A model generated the notes under the pieces. It was given only the letters and a program-made list of their open reading frames with translations, searched no databases and was not told the origin of the DNA. 64,000 nucleotides of DNA, from positions 2,358,001 through 2,422,000 of the forward strand of contig CAMQGK010000334.1 in NCBI GenBank assembly GCA_947000775.1, written 5' to 3'. Position 1 is the stretch's first letter, and each line of letters opens with the position of its first letter. A program made the translations under genes and the position numbers. Shown piece after piece: positions 1 through 27,885 of the stretch. Source of the DNA: Pterois miles (lineage: Eukaryota; Chordata; Actinopteri; Perciformes; Scorpaenidae).

Positions 1-1192
1 ATGATGCCGGTGAACAAAGTGGCCCCAGTTCTGTGCGTCCCCAGAGGGCCACTGTAGACTGCAGATCTTATAACCTGTCCTGGATACATCATTCCCCTGG
101 GAGGGGACCACTCCCATCTGAAACCAATGGCCCTGTAGAGCAGCTTGGGCCAGCTGGAGTTGCACACTCAGGGGTGCTGATGAAATGTGAATGTGAGTGT
201 AATTGAAAGAGGGAGAGTTTGTGTCTTTAAACGTGAGTCTATAGTAGGATGCCAATGATCATTTACTGTAGTTAAAAGCAGTTGATGAAGTGATAAGAAA
301 AACTCATCAGATTCAACAGACCAGACTCATTTTCTTCACTTTCTACCAGAATAAAAGTGCGTAAACATCTCTCTCCAAATGTTTATGTAATTTTATAAGG
401 GATGTCACCAACAGGCAATGACTTCTTCCTTTTTTAGAGAAGCTAAAACAAACAAATGTTAATTTTCCTTATTATATGTCTGTAATGATCTGATTCTCCC
501 GTTACAGTCAATCCCATTAGAACATGTGATACCATTAAAAACACATGGCTCCTATAGCCAACAATGAACGAATAGACTGTTGAATCAGGATGGAAAAACA
601 GAAACCCTTTTTGTTCCACATTCCTCCTGTAATCTATTTAACAGAACTGAGACCAGCCTTCTAACTGAAGTCGTCGAGGCGCTGCGGTCTCTTTAACTCA
701 CAGATTCTCATGCAAGAGCAGAGAAGTGGTTTGATCCGTGGTAGGATGGCTGAGAGAAGGAAGATGGCGCAATAAATTTTGAGGAAACTTTAATTTCAGA
801 AAAGAAAGAAAGAAAAAAGTCAATCTCTATGATCTACAACAAAGGTATCAAGGAGGATATTGCATTGATTTCCTGTCACTTCTTCAAGACTAACTTATAT
901 ATGCCTAACTCTAACCCAAATTCTGCCATAACCAAAAACCAAGTCTTAACCCCAAAATAAATCATTGAAAATCCCTCCAGACACATTTTAAGATTCTGCT
1001 TTGAATAATAAACTGTGTCAATTTCTTAGTTAAAACTGTCTATTTGCACCCGGGTGAGAATAGTCATGATTACTCTGGGCCAAGTTGAATATGTTACTTA
1101 ATTTAAAATAGTTGGCTAGCGGAAAGGTTTTCTGCAAAAAGCTGTTTCTAGAGAAAGATTTACTAGTAGTTGTAGTAGTAATAATAATAATA
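1..1192. other. Intergenic, no gene recognised
   Basis: No exon or RNA gene is supported. A (TAG/TAA) trinucleotide-rich patch lies at about 1160-1204. Confidence 0.5.
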
Positions 1193-1204
1193 ATACTAGT
1201 AGTA

Positions 1205-1583
1205 GGGCTGCACGGTGGTGTAGTGGTTAGCGCTGTCGCCTCACAGAAAGGGGGTCGCAGGTTCGATTCCAGCTTGAAGCAGGTCTTCTGTGTGGAGTTT
1301 GCATGTTCTCCCCGTGTAAGGGTGGGTTTTCTCCGGGTCCTCCGGCTTCCCCCCCCCCCCCAAAGACATGCTGTTCTAGGTTAATTGATTACTACTAAAT
1401 TGCCGTAGGTGTGGATGTGAGTGTGAATGGTTGTCTGTCTCTATGTTGTCTGTCTCTATGTGCCCTGTGATGGACTGGCGACCTGTCCAGGGTGTACCCT
1501 GCCTTCCCAGGCTGGGATCGGCTCCAGCCCCCCCGCGCCCCCTAACGGGATAAGCGGTTGACGATGGATGGATGGATGGATGG
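1205..1583 (+). mobile_element. tRNA-derived SINE (family A), intact, 12-nt target duplication
   Basis: It starts GGGCTGCACGGTGGTGTAGT (box A-like) with a perfect Pol III box B, GGTTCGATTCC, at about 1260-1270. It runs through a body shared with three other copies in the window and ends in a (GGAT)n tail. The 12-mer ATACTAGTAGTA flanks it at 1193-1204 and 1584-1595, a clean target-site duplication. A poly-C run lies at about 1350-1362. I do not assign a family name. Confidence 0.85.
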
Positions 1584-1595
1584 ATACTAGTAGTA

Positions 1596-3452
1596 ATATC
1601 AAGGGTGACAATGTATGTTCAGGGACATTATTGTGCATGAATTGGTCAAACCCAAGACATTTACCCAAGAGGCCAGGGTTTGAATCCCATGAGATGCCTA
1701 TTTTTGCACTTAGATGACCATATCCATATATTATAGCCTATTATTGTGTTAGATCAGTTATTATTAGTAACTCTCTGCTGTGTTTGTTTCATGCTAGCTA
1801 CCTTAATGTTTCTGGTCCCACCTTTTGCTTTTAAATCTACCATCATCCTTATTATATAATCTATTACTCTTTTAGACCTTTTTATTAACTAAGATACACT
1901 ACTACAAACACATAAGCACAACAAGTGGAAGTATCAAATATGAAGGTCTATGATGAATGTATTGTTTTGCTTTTAGGCAGCTATATCTGGGATAGTCCAC
2001 CAATCAGGATTTTCTGCAATGGTATGAAATGGTATGTAACTGTAGCATGTATGGTCAGTGGTCTACATTAATAACTGTGTGACGAGTTCCAAGTAAAATG
2101 AAAATCTAGAAACTTCTATCAGGGGAAAATTGTTACAGATGGCTAAATGAAAGTTTTGCATTAATTTTAATTTAAGGGGTAAATAAATGTTTTGGATGCA
2201 AAAGCAGCAATTTGCACAGTTTGGCAAAATTGACTTAAAGCTGCAGTAGAATTGAGCAAATATGATTTTAAAAAAGTCATTTTTATAAAACTAAAAAAAT
2301 ATCCTGACGGTAGAGCACAGGTAATCTGAAAAAAAAAAACAAAACAAAACAGGGGCATCTGCAAGATTTCACAGACCAGATGAAAACAACCAATCAGAGC
2401 CTAGCAAGCGTCTGCTGTCTCTGAGCAGCTGTCAATCACTCGCGAACTCCGATCAAACTAGGCAGCACTGATCAAATATGAATTAATATTCTGTTACTGT
2501 AATGACTATTTCTCGCTTCAAATGTTTTCAGAAACATCTTGTAGTTACTGTTTAGCTGTAAAATGAGAAAGTTTGTGACCTGGCAGCCATAATGAGATCA
2601 ATTGGATAAATACCAAGCACCGCCCAGCAGCCGGAGCTGATGCAGCATTGAGGACCTTGTCTTTGATACTCTTGCCTGTACCTGTTGTAAAATGTGTCAG
2701 ACATTCTGGTCTGATACCATCCCTACCACAAATGAAACAGTCTCTCCATATGTTAAAAGATGTTGTATCTTCCCTGTATTTAGTCTTCTTGATGAGACTG
2801 GTTCAGACAAGTTTTTCCTTTTGGCAGATGTAACTTGCTGTTCAGTGATGTTAGTCTTACTGGAGTAGTTTGCTCTGCATGATACATGATGTGACACTTT
2901 TACTTCGAAGGAGAGTAATATGGAAACACAGTTTTATGGACATCATCTTACATTTGTTGTTTCCCCATTTCTAGCCATAATCACCGTACAAGAGTGTAAT
3001 ATAATGTCACACGTTAATTAAAGCACTGTATTGATTGCAGGACAGCTTTTTGTACACGAATAGGAGGTGGGTCCCCATGATGATCAGATTTTTGTCCCCA
3101 CAATGTGATTAACACAAGTATACACACAAACACACATTTCCTACCCAGCATCCATGGCAATGTGCCCCATTCACCTGTTTCTCTGTTGTTTCTATGCGTT
3201 TTACAACAGGATGCCTGATTCTCTTTTGCTTTCTTTGATTTACAAGTCCTGCTCTTCAGCTGACCCCATCAGCCGATCTCTTGCTTTGCACAGGGACAGC
3301 AGGACAAAGGGGGCTGTTGTTTGTTGTTGCTTATTGGGATAGCTGTCTGACGGATGCTATACGAGCCACTGCGGTGAGGAACAGTGGGGTGCTGATGATT
3401 TAAAGCTTTCCAGATGAGCTGAGCTTTAATGATGGGAAAGCCAGGAATTTAG

Positions 3453-3519
<67 letters not shown>

Positions 3520-5990
3520 AATGGTCAGAGAGAAATTTGCAATTTTATTTCAGGAAATGGTTTGGATTCATTGGAAATGATTATGACAGAAACGTTGGCC
3601 TGAAGGCTGTGGTGAAGAATTCATAATTTCACATCAGTTATTTCAGACAGACCGGTAACCAAATCAGATTAAGGATAGAGAAAGTTAATGAAGTTACTGA
3701 ACTACTTTCATATGATTTTGTTTCACCACACTACAAATAATTGATACTGGTGCAGAGGAGAGAGCTTTGGTATCATCAGCTGTGATATGACTTCAACCAT
3801 ACTGCTATTTGTTCAGCATTGTTAGCTTCTTACATCAACTGAAGGGAAGAGCTGTGTGATGTTTCCACATCTTAGAGTGGGATGCCACATCACACTTCTC
3901 CAGGCCCATACATTTCAGACCTACCATGCTCTACCTGTCCACCAGATGCCCTTAGACTTTCTCACCAATCCTGGCCACATGACTCTCGCATTCACCTGCT
4001 AACCTGCCAACATTCCCAAATCATAGTTCAAGCATTGATTATTCTGCTGCCAAGGATTTGACCTGCTGCCTGTTTATGATGCCTGCTTTTCCCCCTCTGG
4101 ATTTGTTTACTTGTCTGCCTTATCATTTGGATGTCAGTTCTGTCTCAATGTCTACATTTGGGTCTTCAATGCCAATATAAACTGGCAAAAACTGGTCCCA
4201 GCAGGTCTGGCAGATGTGAAGGCAGCCAGAGCCTTCAAATCTGCTGCCAGAATACCTCCAGTATCTATCAGCTGCTACCTGAATTGGAGGCTTAACCAGA
4301 TACTTTACCAGAATTTCATCACTCCAGCGTCCCCTGGGTCTGCTAGTGTCTAGCCTACCCTCGAGCTGCCTAGTGTGCTACCTGGCTCTCCTGGCCCAGC
4401 CCCCCTCCAGAAGTTTCCTTCTCCACTGTTCCCTCCCCAAGCCACATGCCTGAGCTGTCTGCCCTGCTGATCTCCATTGTCCAGGCCACCCATCTCTTTG
4501 GTTCTTTCCTCCTTTCTGCCTGACATCTGATAGTTGTGTTTTGACCTGCTGGGTCCTTGTCCGTCCACCAGCTCTGCCTCTGTGTCTGTATTTGAGTCCT
4601 TTTGTCTGTTTATCTGTTGTATTGGATTGCATCCAATTGTATAGCTGTATGTAATAAACTGGCCAGAGTTACTTATAATTTGAAAATTTTCCAGATTTCA
4701 CTACACCAACAGGATTCTTGCTGCATGAGCAGCATCAGATAATACATCTTTTATTCTACATGTTTTTTTTTTCAATTGCCAACACTCAGAAAAACACAGA
4801 AGCAACATGGGCTGACACTCAGCAAGCAAAACCTCTGCTTAAAATTGTGTTTTTATAAACTTGCATAGCTTAGAATGAGGGGTTTAATTTTGCAAAAGAT
4901 CTGAGGTGTTTTGCCAGTTGTGTGTGGTTGTTTCAATTGTGTCTAGTGTTTTGACAAAAATCAACATCATGCTGAAGCAATCATAAATAAAAAATGTTAT
5001 GAGATCATCATAGAGCCAATAGATTTCTTGTGAGACAACATGGATGTCTTCAGCTAAATAAATGTTGTAACAGTAGTGATGTAGTGGGATCTGCAGTGAC
5101 AATAGTAGGCGGTTTAATGAGCCGGTGATTCAGTCTGAACTCCGCAGACTGACGTGTTGAGAGAAGCTGTTCAGCGTCTCTGAGTCCCAGGGGATATAGC
5201 GGAGTATCACAGTACATATTCTCTCCCCCTGCAATTCAGACAGTAATTGCCCGTTTGTTCAAAGCTAATGATGGTTATCCAATCTTCTCGATGATTTCAC
5301 CGACAACTCAATAATGATTACAGTCTGGAAATATTTGCTCTCTGATTGCAAACATCTTGATCTGCAGCGTTGTGTACATGCTTGTTTTCAGAATTAAAGT
5401 GTGGGTTTAAATTTAACACCATTATAGATTTTAGACAAAAAATTACTTTTCAATCTTGATCAGCAGTACAGTGCTGCAGTCCACTACAACCTGCCACCAA
5501 GTTTAGGCATTGGGTCTTTAGTGATCAATGCAGCAAAAATACTTTTTCTATGCCCAACAACAAATTTTCTATCTAAACAGACACACAGGTACATTTAATA
5601 ACAATGATCCACAGGACTTTTGGACCCTTTTATTGAGATCTTCCTGATATCAGACCAACTATTTACCAATTTAACTCTAAGGAAAAGGGCAGTCCACAAC
5701 AATATCTGTGGATTATTGCGAGTAACTGTGTCAACATATAAAAGATATTGCTGCTGTATTGAAATATTTGGTGCTCTGAATGACTCAAACCAAATACTGG
5801 AGCTCCACTGATCTGCAGCTCTTATCGTCACATGTCAGAAAACTCTGGCTGAAATTCTGGATGAGAGGAAAAATGTTTCATTGCTTTTTTTTGGGGGGGG
5901 GTGTGAACCCTCCTTACACTCATGCAAATATTCAGACGCATGCCAGAGTCAGAGGTGATATAATTTTACTGAGGTCACATGAAGCAAGAT
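1596..5990. other. Intergenic upstream of slc1a3
   Basis: Apart from the (CA)n at 3455, only AT-rich sequence and a C/T-rich stretch (about 4080-4660) of possible repeat origin are seen. 5100-5395 has several homeodomain-like TAAT words and a TCF-like TTCAAAG, so it could be a regulatory element. No exon supported. Confidence 0.4.
3455..3520 (+). repeat. (CA)n microsatellite
   Basis: About 29 CA units, one TA interruption near the end. Intergenic. Confidence 0.95.
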
Positions 5991-5991
5991 G

Positions 5992-5993
<2 letters not shown>

Positions 5994-6049
<56 letters not shown>
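5994..6049 (+). repeat. (TG)n microsatellite
   Basis: About 28 TG units upstream of slc1a3; the Cys-Val ORFs over it are artefacts. Confidence 0.95.
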
Positions 6050-6051
<2 letters not shown>

Positions 6052-7029
6052 CACATCTCTGCCAAACATAGATTCCCTTGGTACGAGTCTCTCACTTACT
6101 CTTCCCCCACTTTATTCCCAGACACATTCACAAACACACACACACGTTTCCAAAATTTTCCGTATACACAACCTCAGCGTTCATCGTGACCTACATGCCA
6201 AACTGCAAATTCCTAATTTTTGCTGCCAGACTAAACTCCTGGTCATCAGCCTGCTTGTGTTTGGACCCTCCTCAATGGAAGTGTTTTGCTTCCTAACCAC
6301 TGCCTCTCCTACGCTGAAGCTCAGGTAGTCATTACATTTAAATGGCAGCTAACTGTCTAAATAGTCAGTTTACCAAAAAACTTCAGATTTAAAACATGTG
6401 TCACTGTTTGCATGGATTGTGTGTTTCAAAGCCAAAAGTTGCTTGGTAAACATTTACCCACTCTGAAGACTCCACTGCGTTACAGGGAAAATAGATGACC
6501 TTTGTCTGGTGTAAATGTTTAATGAACCAAAATGGTGAAAAAGAGGGCAGATTGATGGTTGAATGTTTCTGTTGAAGATATGCCAAAATAAATGAATGAA
6601 TGGCTAATCCACTTCCATATTTTTCTTTTGATAGATGGAGGACTTTTATTTCTCTGTTGACTCACTCTCCACAGGAATCTCCAATCAGGGTGAACTGATC
6701 AAGCGTGAAAAACCATTTGAAAAGACGACTGAGGGGACAGAAGAAAACAAGAAGGTCCTTTCTCTTTTTCCTGCTTAGAAAGCTCATTATTCCTCAAGCT
6801 CCCCTCTGTCTGAACCCCCCTCCTCCTCTAAATTACTTCACTTTTTTAGTTCCCGCCTCACCTCCCCACAAGCCAACACTGTTTGAGTGACTAACCCTAG
6901 TTTTTCTTCTACTATAGCACCGCCTCCATCCGCTCACTGGCTCTTTCATTCCCTCATCTAGCACTGCTGCTCCCTCCTTTGCTTTCTCCTCCTCCCCTCT
7001 CCTCTTTTTCTCCTCTTTCTCTTCATTGC

Positions 7030-7162
7030 TGGTTGCTCACACCAACCAGCTCACAGCCAAAGGGCTCCTCTGTCCCTCCTCTTGCACTGACCGAGCTTTA
7101 AACCAGAACGTCTCCCTGAAAAATCTGAGATTACCAGAGGAATTTAATGCTCAAGTTTAAAG
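7030..7162 (+). other. slc1a3: Candidate 5' non-coding exon and promoter side of slc1a3
   Basis: A pyrimidine-rich block (about 6960-7080) is followed by a purine-rich stretch ending in AAAG|GTACAG at 7162, a plausible splice donor. The coding exon has possible 3' splice sites at 7745 and 7782, upstream of the ATG at 7806, so a separate leader exon is expected. The transcription start cannot be read from sequence alone. This is inference; another leader further upstream is possible. Confidence 0.3.
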
Positions 7163-7805
7163 GTACAGAAACAACTTCTATCTAGCATTGTACCATTTAA
7201 CCAGCTGTATATGTGTGTGTGTGAGATTGTGAGTCAGTGTCAATATACAACCACATGTGTGCTGTAGCTACTAGAGTGTACGTATGAGGAAGTCTGCATG
7301 CTTTCATATTTGAGGGTGCGACACGTGTTCATTTCATTGACAGAAGAGTTCAAGTAATTTATGGGGCATTTTTTTGTAATGCATTTGCATTTGCATCCAT
7401 TTTGTAATTTGCATTTGGGAGGATTGCATGATTACTACTTTATCCACTTTGTATTTTGTATATAGAGGTTATGAGTGGCACTTCATATACAGCGTAGCAA
7501 AGCAAGGATACACAGCACATCTCAAAAAATGATAAAGTTACAAACCTGTATTATTTGACTGAGCTAAGAGTGTGACAGAGTGCTTGTCTACCTTTCATCC
7601 CTTGTTTTTTCTGCTCAAATAACGAATGCTAACTCTCACATATCTCCTCCCCTTTCAATCAGGACACTCGTAAACCAAAGGAGAGGTGTAACAAAGGGGA
7701 AGAGGGGCAACAGGTTTCATTCAGCAGCACCTTTAAGCATCACAGTTGAGTTGGAGTTCAAGTTCCTGCACGCTTATAACAGATCTGAAGACTGAAGTGG
7801 CAGCT

Positions 7806-22545
<14,740 letters not shown>

Positions 22546-24265
22546 ATTTTTCTTAGGCATCGCGTACATTCTTAAGAAAACCATTGCGCTGCATTGAACC
22601 GCGTTCTTAAACGAAGCTCCTCTTAATGTGCAAACCCTCCTCTCACAAGATTGGAGGGTTAAAATTAAATTGATCTACAGCTAGAATACATTTCAGCCAA
22701 GATGAGTTCCACTACGTGTGAGGTCTATGTGGGCTTTCCTGACACACTTGAAATGGTTCACTGTTGCATTGTTTTTCTAAGGGTCTGTGCTATGATGCTT
22801 TCTAAGATGTGTATTTGCCATAGGGTGGCAGCTGCTTACTATTAAGAACGAACTACTCTAAAGCCTGGTGGTCTGTGGCCTGCATGCCATATCCAACTCA
22901 GAACTGTGATGACTAATCTCCCCCACTAGAGGTCAGTGATGCTGTGAGTTTTAATGCTGCAGCTGATTACAGCCTAAACTTGCACAGACTTTTTTTCTGG
23001 CTTTAAACTTGTTGCTTTTGTTTTATTTGAGCGGTGTTGTATGAAACATACAAGTGAAATCTATCTGGAGACTGATGTGAAAAGTTTTGGGTATTATGCA
23101 CATACACTGGGATAACAGAGCCGACGTCTTTGGGGGTAAGGGCTGCTAATTTACAAATTTCTGTACAGATACTAGTGGCTTTATTTTCAGTGATTTGGTG
23201 TACAGACTTTGACAGAGTGAATGAATCATGTAATTTACCCTAAGGCACAAATACGCTTTTCTTCCAACCCTCCAAACCAGGAAGTCCTATTTGAAGTGGT
23301 CAGAATATCTTGTCTTTCAAGCCTTTATGTTACAAACCGATCATTGCAATCACTAAGACTGATGAACCAAAATCACTTCGCATTGCTTTTTTTATCAGTA
23401 AATTTGCTGCAAATCTGAAATGTAATCAAATCTGAATTTCAAGCCATTATATTTCAACCAAAAAAAGCACCAAAAATACTTTCCAAATTTCTCTACAGTT
23501 TAATGAAATCATACCCAACAAACTGCTAACCTGCACAGTAATATGGTAATGAATTTATTTCTGGTAAATTCTCACGGTGATTGGGCCCTCTAACATGGAC
23601 ATGGAACTAAAAATGATTTAATTGAAACATTCACATGTCAGTATGAAATCTTTTTTTATTAAATTAGTAAAATGACAGTCAGTAGTTTGGATATATAATG
23701 TTTCAAATTGTCTATTTTTAAATCAGCGTACTTACTACTAGATAATACAATCTAATGTTAATTTCATTTGATTTAATATGGATGCTTGATGTAAAGTAAC
23801 GCATTTCAGTTAATTCTCATTGTCGATTTTAGCTAGTTTTAGCTAATTCAGTACATACTGTATAACAAATGTGACATAGATGTTGCTTTGTATAGAGGAT
23901 TTTTTCTGAATATGTTGTTTTTGTATAGAGAAATGTAGATAAATGTGTACAATAATTGTAGATTGAATTTGTAAAAGGTTACTTGAGGACTGCCTATGTA
24001 AAAATGGCGTAACCATGTTCCCTATCAGACCTAATGACCAAACTAACAGTCCCTCTAGTCCCTTTTATAAATGCACAACTGGCTGATTAAAGGGACCAAA
24101 TGTTTTTCCTTTATACATTTGAGGAAATTGAGTAGTTCCTTTGTTTACAGCTGCTGGTGTCTCTTTGGACATGACTGTTTCTCTCATGAATTCACATGTG
24201 ACTCAGCAATAGTTGTAGTTTTATCTTGCATGAATTTTTATGAATAAAAAAAGATGAAATCAGTG
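22546..24265 (+). other. slc1a3: slc1a3 3' UTR
   Basis: AT-rich non-coding sequence follows the TAG stop, with no ORF of note. It ends near two polyadenylation signals (AATAAA at 24243-24248 and 24301-24306). The true end depends on which signal is used. Confidence 0.7.
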
Positions 24266-24306
24266 GTTGAGTATCTATCATTTTATCTGAAAGATCTGTG
24301 AATAAA
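24243..24306 (+). terminator. slc1a3: Poly(A) signals of slc1a3
   Basis: Two canonical AATAAA hexamers, at 24243-24248 and 24301-24306, are the first plausible strong pair downstream of a 1.7 kb UTR. A T/G-rich stretch follows the first one. Confidence 0.55.
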
Positions 24307-24859
24307 ATAAGCCTCTAAGATAGATAACTGTTGATGAGTAGATGTCTTTAAATGTTTTAAGTCATTGTTTGACATCCTCCTGCCTCCATGTTCTTCATGT
24401 TTACATTATATTTGTAATTTGTCATCCTGATTGTCTGTACTTTTGTATTATGTTGTTGGTCTATTCTGTACACCTGAGCTCTATATTGCCCGAAGTGGCC
24501 CACATCTACCCAATCAGATGAGTTTATGAACCTGGCCCTATAATGTGACCAGGTTTATAAAGTCAATTTGGTTTTCAGATAACATGACGCTACTACAGAA
24601 TAGCGGTAAAATGAAAATATGATCACAGAGCGCAAAAACAAAAAAGCACAATGACTGAAATAACACCATGACCAAGATCTACTACAGAAAATCCCCACAT
24701 TTACTAGATATTTCAAGGTTTAGATTAAAGGCTGTCTCAGTTTATGTGTGTATATGCCAGTGCTCCCCCAGTGTATACGTGTGGGCTGTACAATATTCCA
24801 TGCATGCTTTTACACATGGCACTAAATTACTTTTTCTGGTAACATTAAAGCATGATGAG

Positions 24860-25130
24860 TAAGGGTGGGGGGCCTTGACCACCTAAGTCCTCCACTACCC
24901 ATCTGTCCGCCCAGGGAGAGGGACCTCTCCTCAGTTTGTCTTCCTGAAGTTTCTTCTATTTTTCCTATTATTTTATTTTATTTTATTTTATTTTATTTTT
25001 TGGAGAGTTCTTTGTCATCTGAATCAAGGGTCTAAGGACAAAGGGTGCCGCATGCTGTACAAATTGTAAAACCTTCTGAGGTAAATTTGTGATACTGGGC
25101 TATATAAATAAAATTGACTTGACTTGAACT
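24860..25130 (+). repeat. Dispersed fish repeat, 3'-end type, with (TTTTA)n
   Basis: Blocks such as GGGTCTAAGGACAAAGGGTG and GGGCTATATAAATAAAATTG followed by ACTTGACTTG are of a kind I know from many fish repeats. A (TTTTA)n run sits at 24967-24999. The element class is not assigned. Confidence 0.5.
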
Positions 25131-26515
25131 AGTTTAGACATACCTGTTTGTTCCAGGCATTAGGGAGTAGCTGCCTTTTCATACCAAAGAGGTAGTGCCT
25201 GAGAGATGCAATGCACAGATACTGAGCAGCTTAGTGAGTGTAGGTGGAGGCAGTGTCTTAAGGCCACATTAGTGGTTGTTGGTACTGGAGGGGAGAGCAC
25301 TTCTTGTTTTCCTCCACCAAACCTGATTGTCCTTGCTGGAATTGGTGCTTCAAATCAGGTGGCCTTATCTACTGTAGGCCTATAGCTTCCTTCAGGCTAT
25401 TGCCTCTCTAACAAACACAGCTCTATTTCTCAGAATACTGATCACCATCATATTTAAAAAATGTCGATGCTGACACCTTGAGGTCAAACAGTGATTTCAT
25501 TTCCCTCAAAACACTATGTACCTCCTGAAAAAAAAAATCACTGTAAATTTGTCAAATGTACCAAACCCTATTTAGAGAGATTGCTTTCCAAGACAAGACA
25601 TTAACATAAACTATCAACTCAAGGTAAAACTATGTATGGAAAGATCAGGAATATTGGAAAGAAAACAAACAAAACTCAACACAACATCCGAAACAGACAG
25701 GAGGCCAGGTGGATTATTCACATAGTTTAGTAATGGGTCTCAGGTTTTATAAAAACTACTAAGTAAGCTGCTGAAGGTGAATCTGATTTTTATCCAGCTT
25801 GATGTTCTTGATGATCATATTTTTGATCCATTGGTTGTGATGGATGTGTCGTATCCTTTTATTTAACAGAATTGGGCATCTAGCTAATAGAGAGGAAAAT
25901 GCTCTAAGTAAGCAGACAGATTTGAGTCATCTAATATACCAAAAATTACACTTGCAGAAGAGGGCATAATATTATAGCCATATGTCTTGGAAATGGTCAA
26001 AAAAGGATGATCAGAAAGGGGCAGGTTTGGGCCACAACATATGGTAGATGGTCGCTGGGGTCCGTTTGCACCTGTCACATATAGGGCTTAGGTTTGGTAA
26101 TTATCTTGCAAGGTTAGCTTGAGAAAACTGTAGCTAAATATATGTCATATTTCAAACAATTTATCTGTTGACACGTTAAGATACTTTCTCAATTTACATT
26201 ACATGTTTATCTCTTAATCTTACCATTTCTTTTCACATCTACACTTTGATTTAATTTTGAAACTCTAAAGGTGAACAAATTCAACCCCTCTTTTAACATA
26301 TTCATATTTTTTATAATTTATGTATTATATAGAAATTACACACACACATACATACACACAGTGGTGAACAATAACTAAGTACATTTACTCAAGAATTGTC
26401 TTCAAGTACATTTTTGAGACACTTGTACTAATTTCTATTTTACGATAGGATGTCTACCCCACTACATTTTACACTGTAGTCTACTTTTTACTTATGTACC
26501 TTTATATTACAGTTA

Positions 26516-27170
26516 AGGGCTGCACAGTGGTGAAGTGCTCAGCACTGCTGCCTTACAGCAAGAGGGTCGCAGGTTAAAAAAACCTGGCTTGGGTCCTTCT
26601 GTTTGCATGGTCTCCTCATTTTTGGGGGGGCGTAGCTCAGTCTGTAGGGGTTGGCTTGGGAACCGGAGGGTCACCGGTTCAAGTCCCGACATGGACCAAA
26701 AATGAGTGTGAATGGTAGCTGGAGAGGTGCCAGTTTACCTCCTTGGGCTCTGCCGAGGTGCCCATGAGCAAGGCACCAAACCCCCAACTGCTCGGGGGGC
26801 TTCTAGAGACCCATCACTCTGACATCTCTCCATTATTGATGTTTGTGCATGTGTGTGTTTGGGTCTGATGTACCGTGTATAAGTTAACAACAGGTCAGTG
26901 AAAAAATTGAATTTCCCTGTGGGCTATAAGGACTATCTTCTTCTTCATTCTTCTATCTTCATGATAGCGTGGGTTTTCTCCGGGTTTTCCGGTTTTCTCC
27001 CACAGTCCAAAGACATGCAGGTCAGGTTCAATTCTTACACTAAATTGCCCGTAGGTATGAATGTGAGCATGACTGACTGTCTCTTTCCATGAGTCAGCCT
27101 TGTGATAGTCTGGTGATCTGTCCAGGATGTACCCTGCCTTTGCCCAGTGTCAGCTGGGATTGCTGTGGAC
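26516..27170 (+). mobile_element. SINE family A copy, split by another SINE, 3' truncated
   Basis: The left half (26516-26620) begins GGGCTGCACAGTGGTGAAGT. The right half (about 26965-27170) resumes at GCGTGGGTTTTCTCCGGG and ends after CAGCTGGGAT without the GGAT tail. The gap is filled by a family B SINE. Confidence 0.8.
26622..26950 (+). mobile_element. SINE family B copy nested in a family A SINE
   Basis: The head GGGGCGTAGCTCAGTCTGTA, box B GGTTCAAGTCC and GAGCAAGGCACCAAACCCCC are shared with the copy at 9590. The tail is a decayed CTTCTTCATTCTTC. It interrupts the family A element, so it is the younger of the two. Confidence 0.8.
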
Positions 27171-27885
27171 GTAACAGCTGGTTAGTACTTACTTTGCACA
27201 TTAAGAGTCTGTGGACAGAGCCTTTAAAGTGGTGTGAATTATTACAGGTCAAACTGCGATGACAGTAGTTACAACTACCTCCAAGTTGACCTGCCACAAT
27301 ATTAAAATGCTGCATGTTATGTTCATGCATCAATAGTCCAATAAGCAAGTGACACTCTGAGAGGGGTATTCTGCATGTTTAGCCTACTTTCACTTGATGA
27401 TTTATAATATAAAAATAATAGTGTATATGTTTCTGATAATACATGACTTTTACTTGCAACTGAATATTTTTCAAGCAGTAGTACACCTCTCACTACTTTA
27501 TTTGAGTAATGGATTGAAGTGCTTTGAGCACACATAACAGAAAAATATTGTCATATGAGTGTGTAAAACGTGAATAAAATTCAAAATTAAATTAAAATCA
27601 ATCAAAGAGTAGATGAGATTTTACACAGTATATATGTATATATAAACAATAATTCTCTATATATATAGATATTCACACACAGTATATACAGTATATAAAC
27701 CATATGTTTATATTTATATATTAGTAGGTGTGTATGCATCTATAATGATTTTTGGTAATTCCATGGCATGTATAATCGTCAGAAAATTTAGATGTGTTTA
27801 TTTCATCATCATTTATATGTATTTAATAAGGTTATTTAGCTGCTTTTTAGTAAATGTGAGAGGTGAGGCGGTAAGGTTGTCCTGC

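Larger units (their letters stand above)
24307..27885. other. Intergenic slc1a3-nipbl
   Basis: Holds the dispersed repeat at 24860-25130 and the nested SINE pair at 26516-27170. An AT-rich stretch with TATA words lies at 27610-27730. No gene is recognised in between. Confidence 0.5.

Noticed and set aside
1205..1583. tRNA gene (Pol III boxes present)
   Set aside because: No cloverleaf with a paired acceptor stem; the tail and multiple copies mark a SINE. The same holds for the copies at 8889, 9590, 26516, 26622 and 37366.
5780..6328. ORF with a Cys-Val run
   Set aside because: It is translation of a (TG)n microsatellite with AT-rich flanks; no domain or conserved text.
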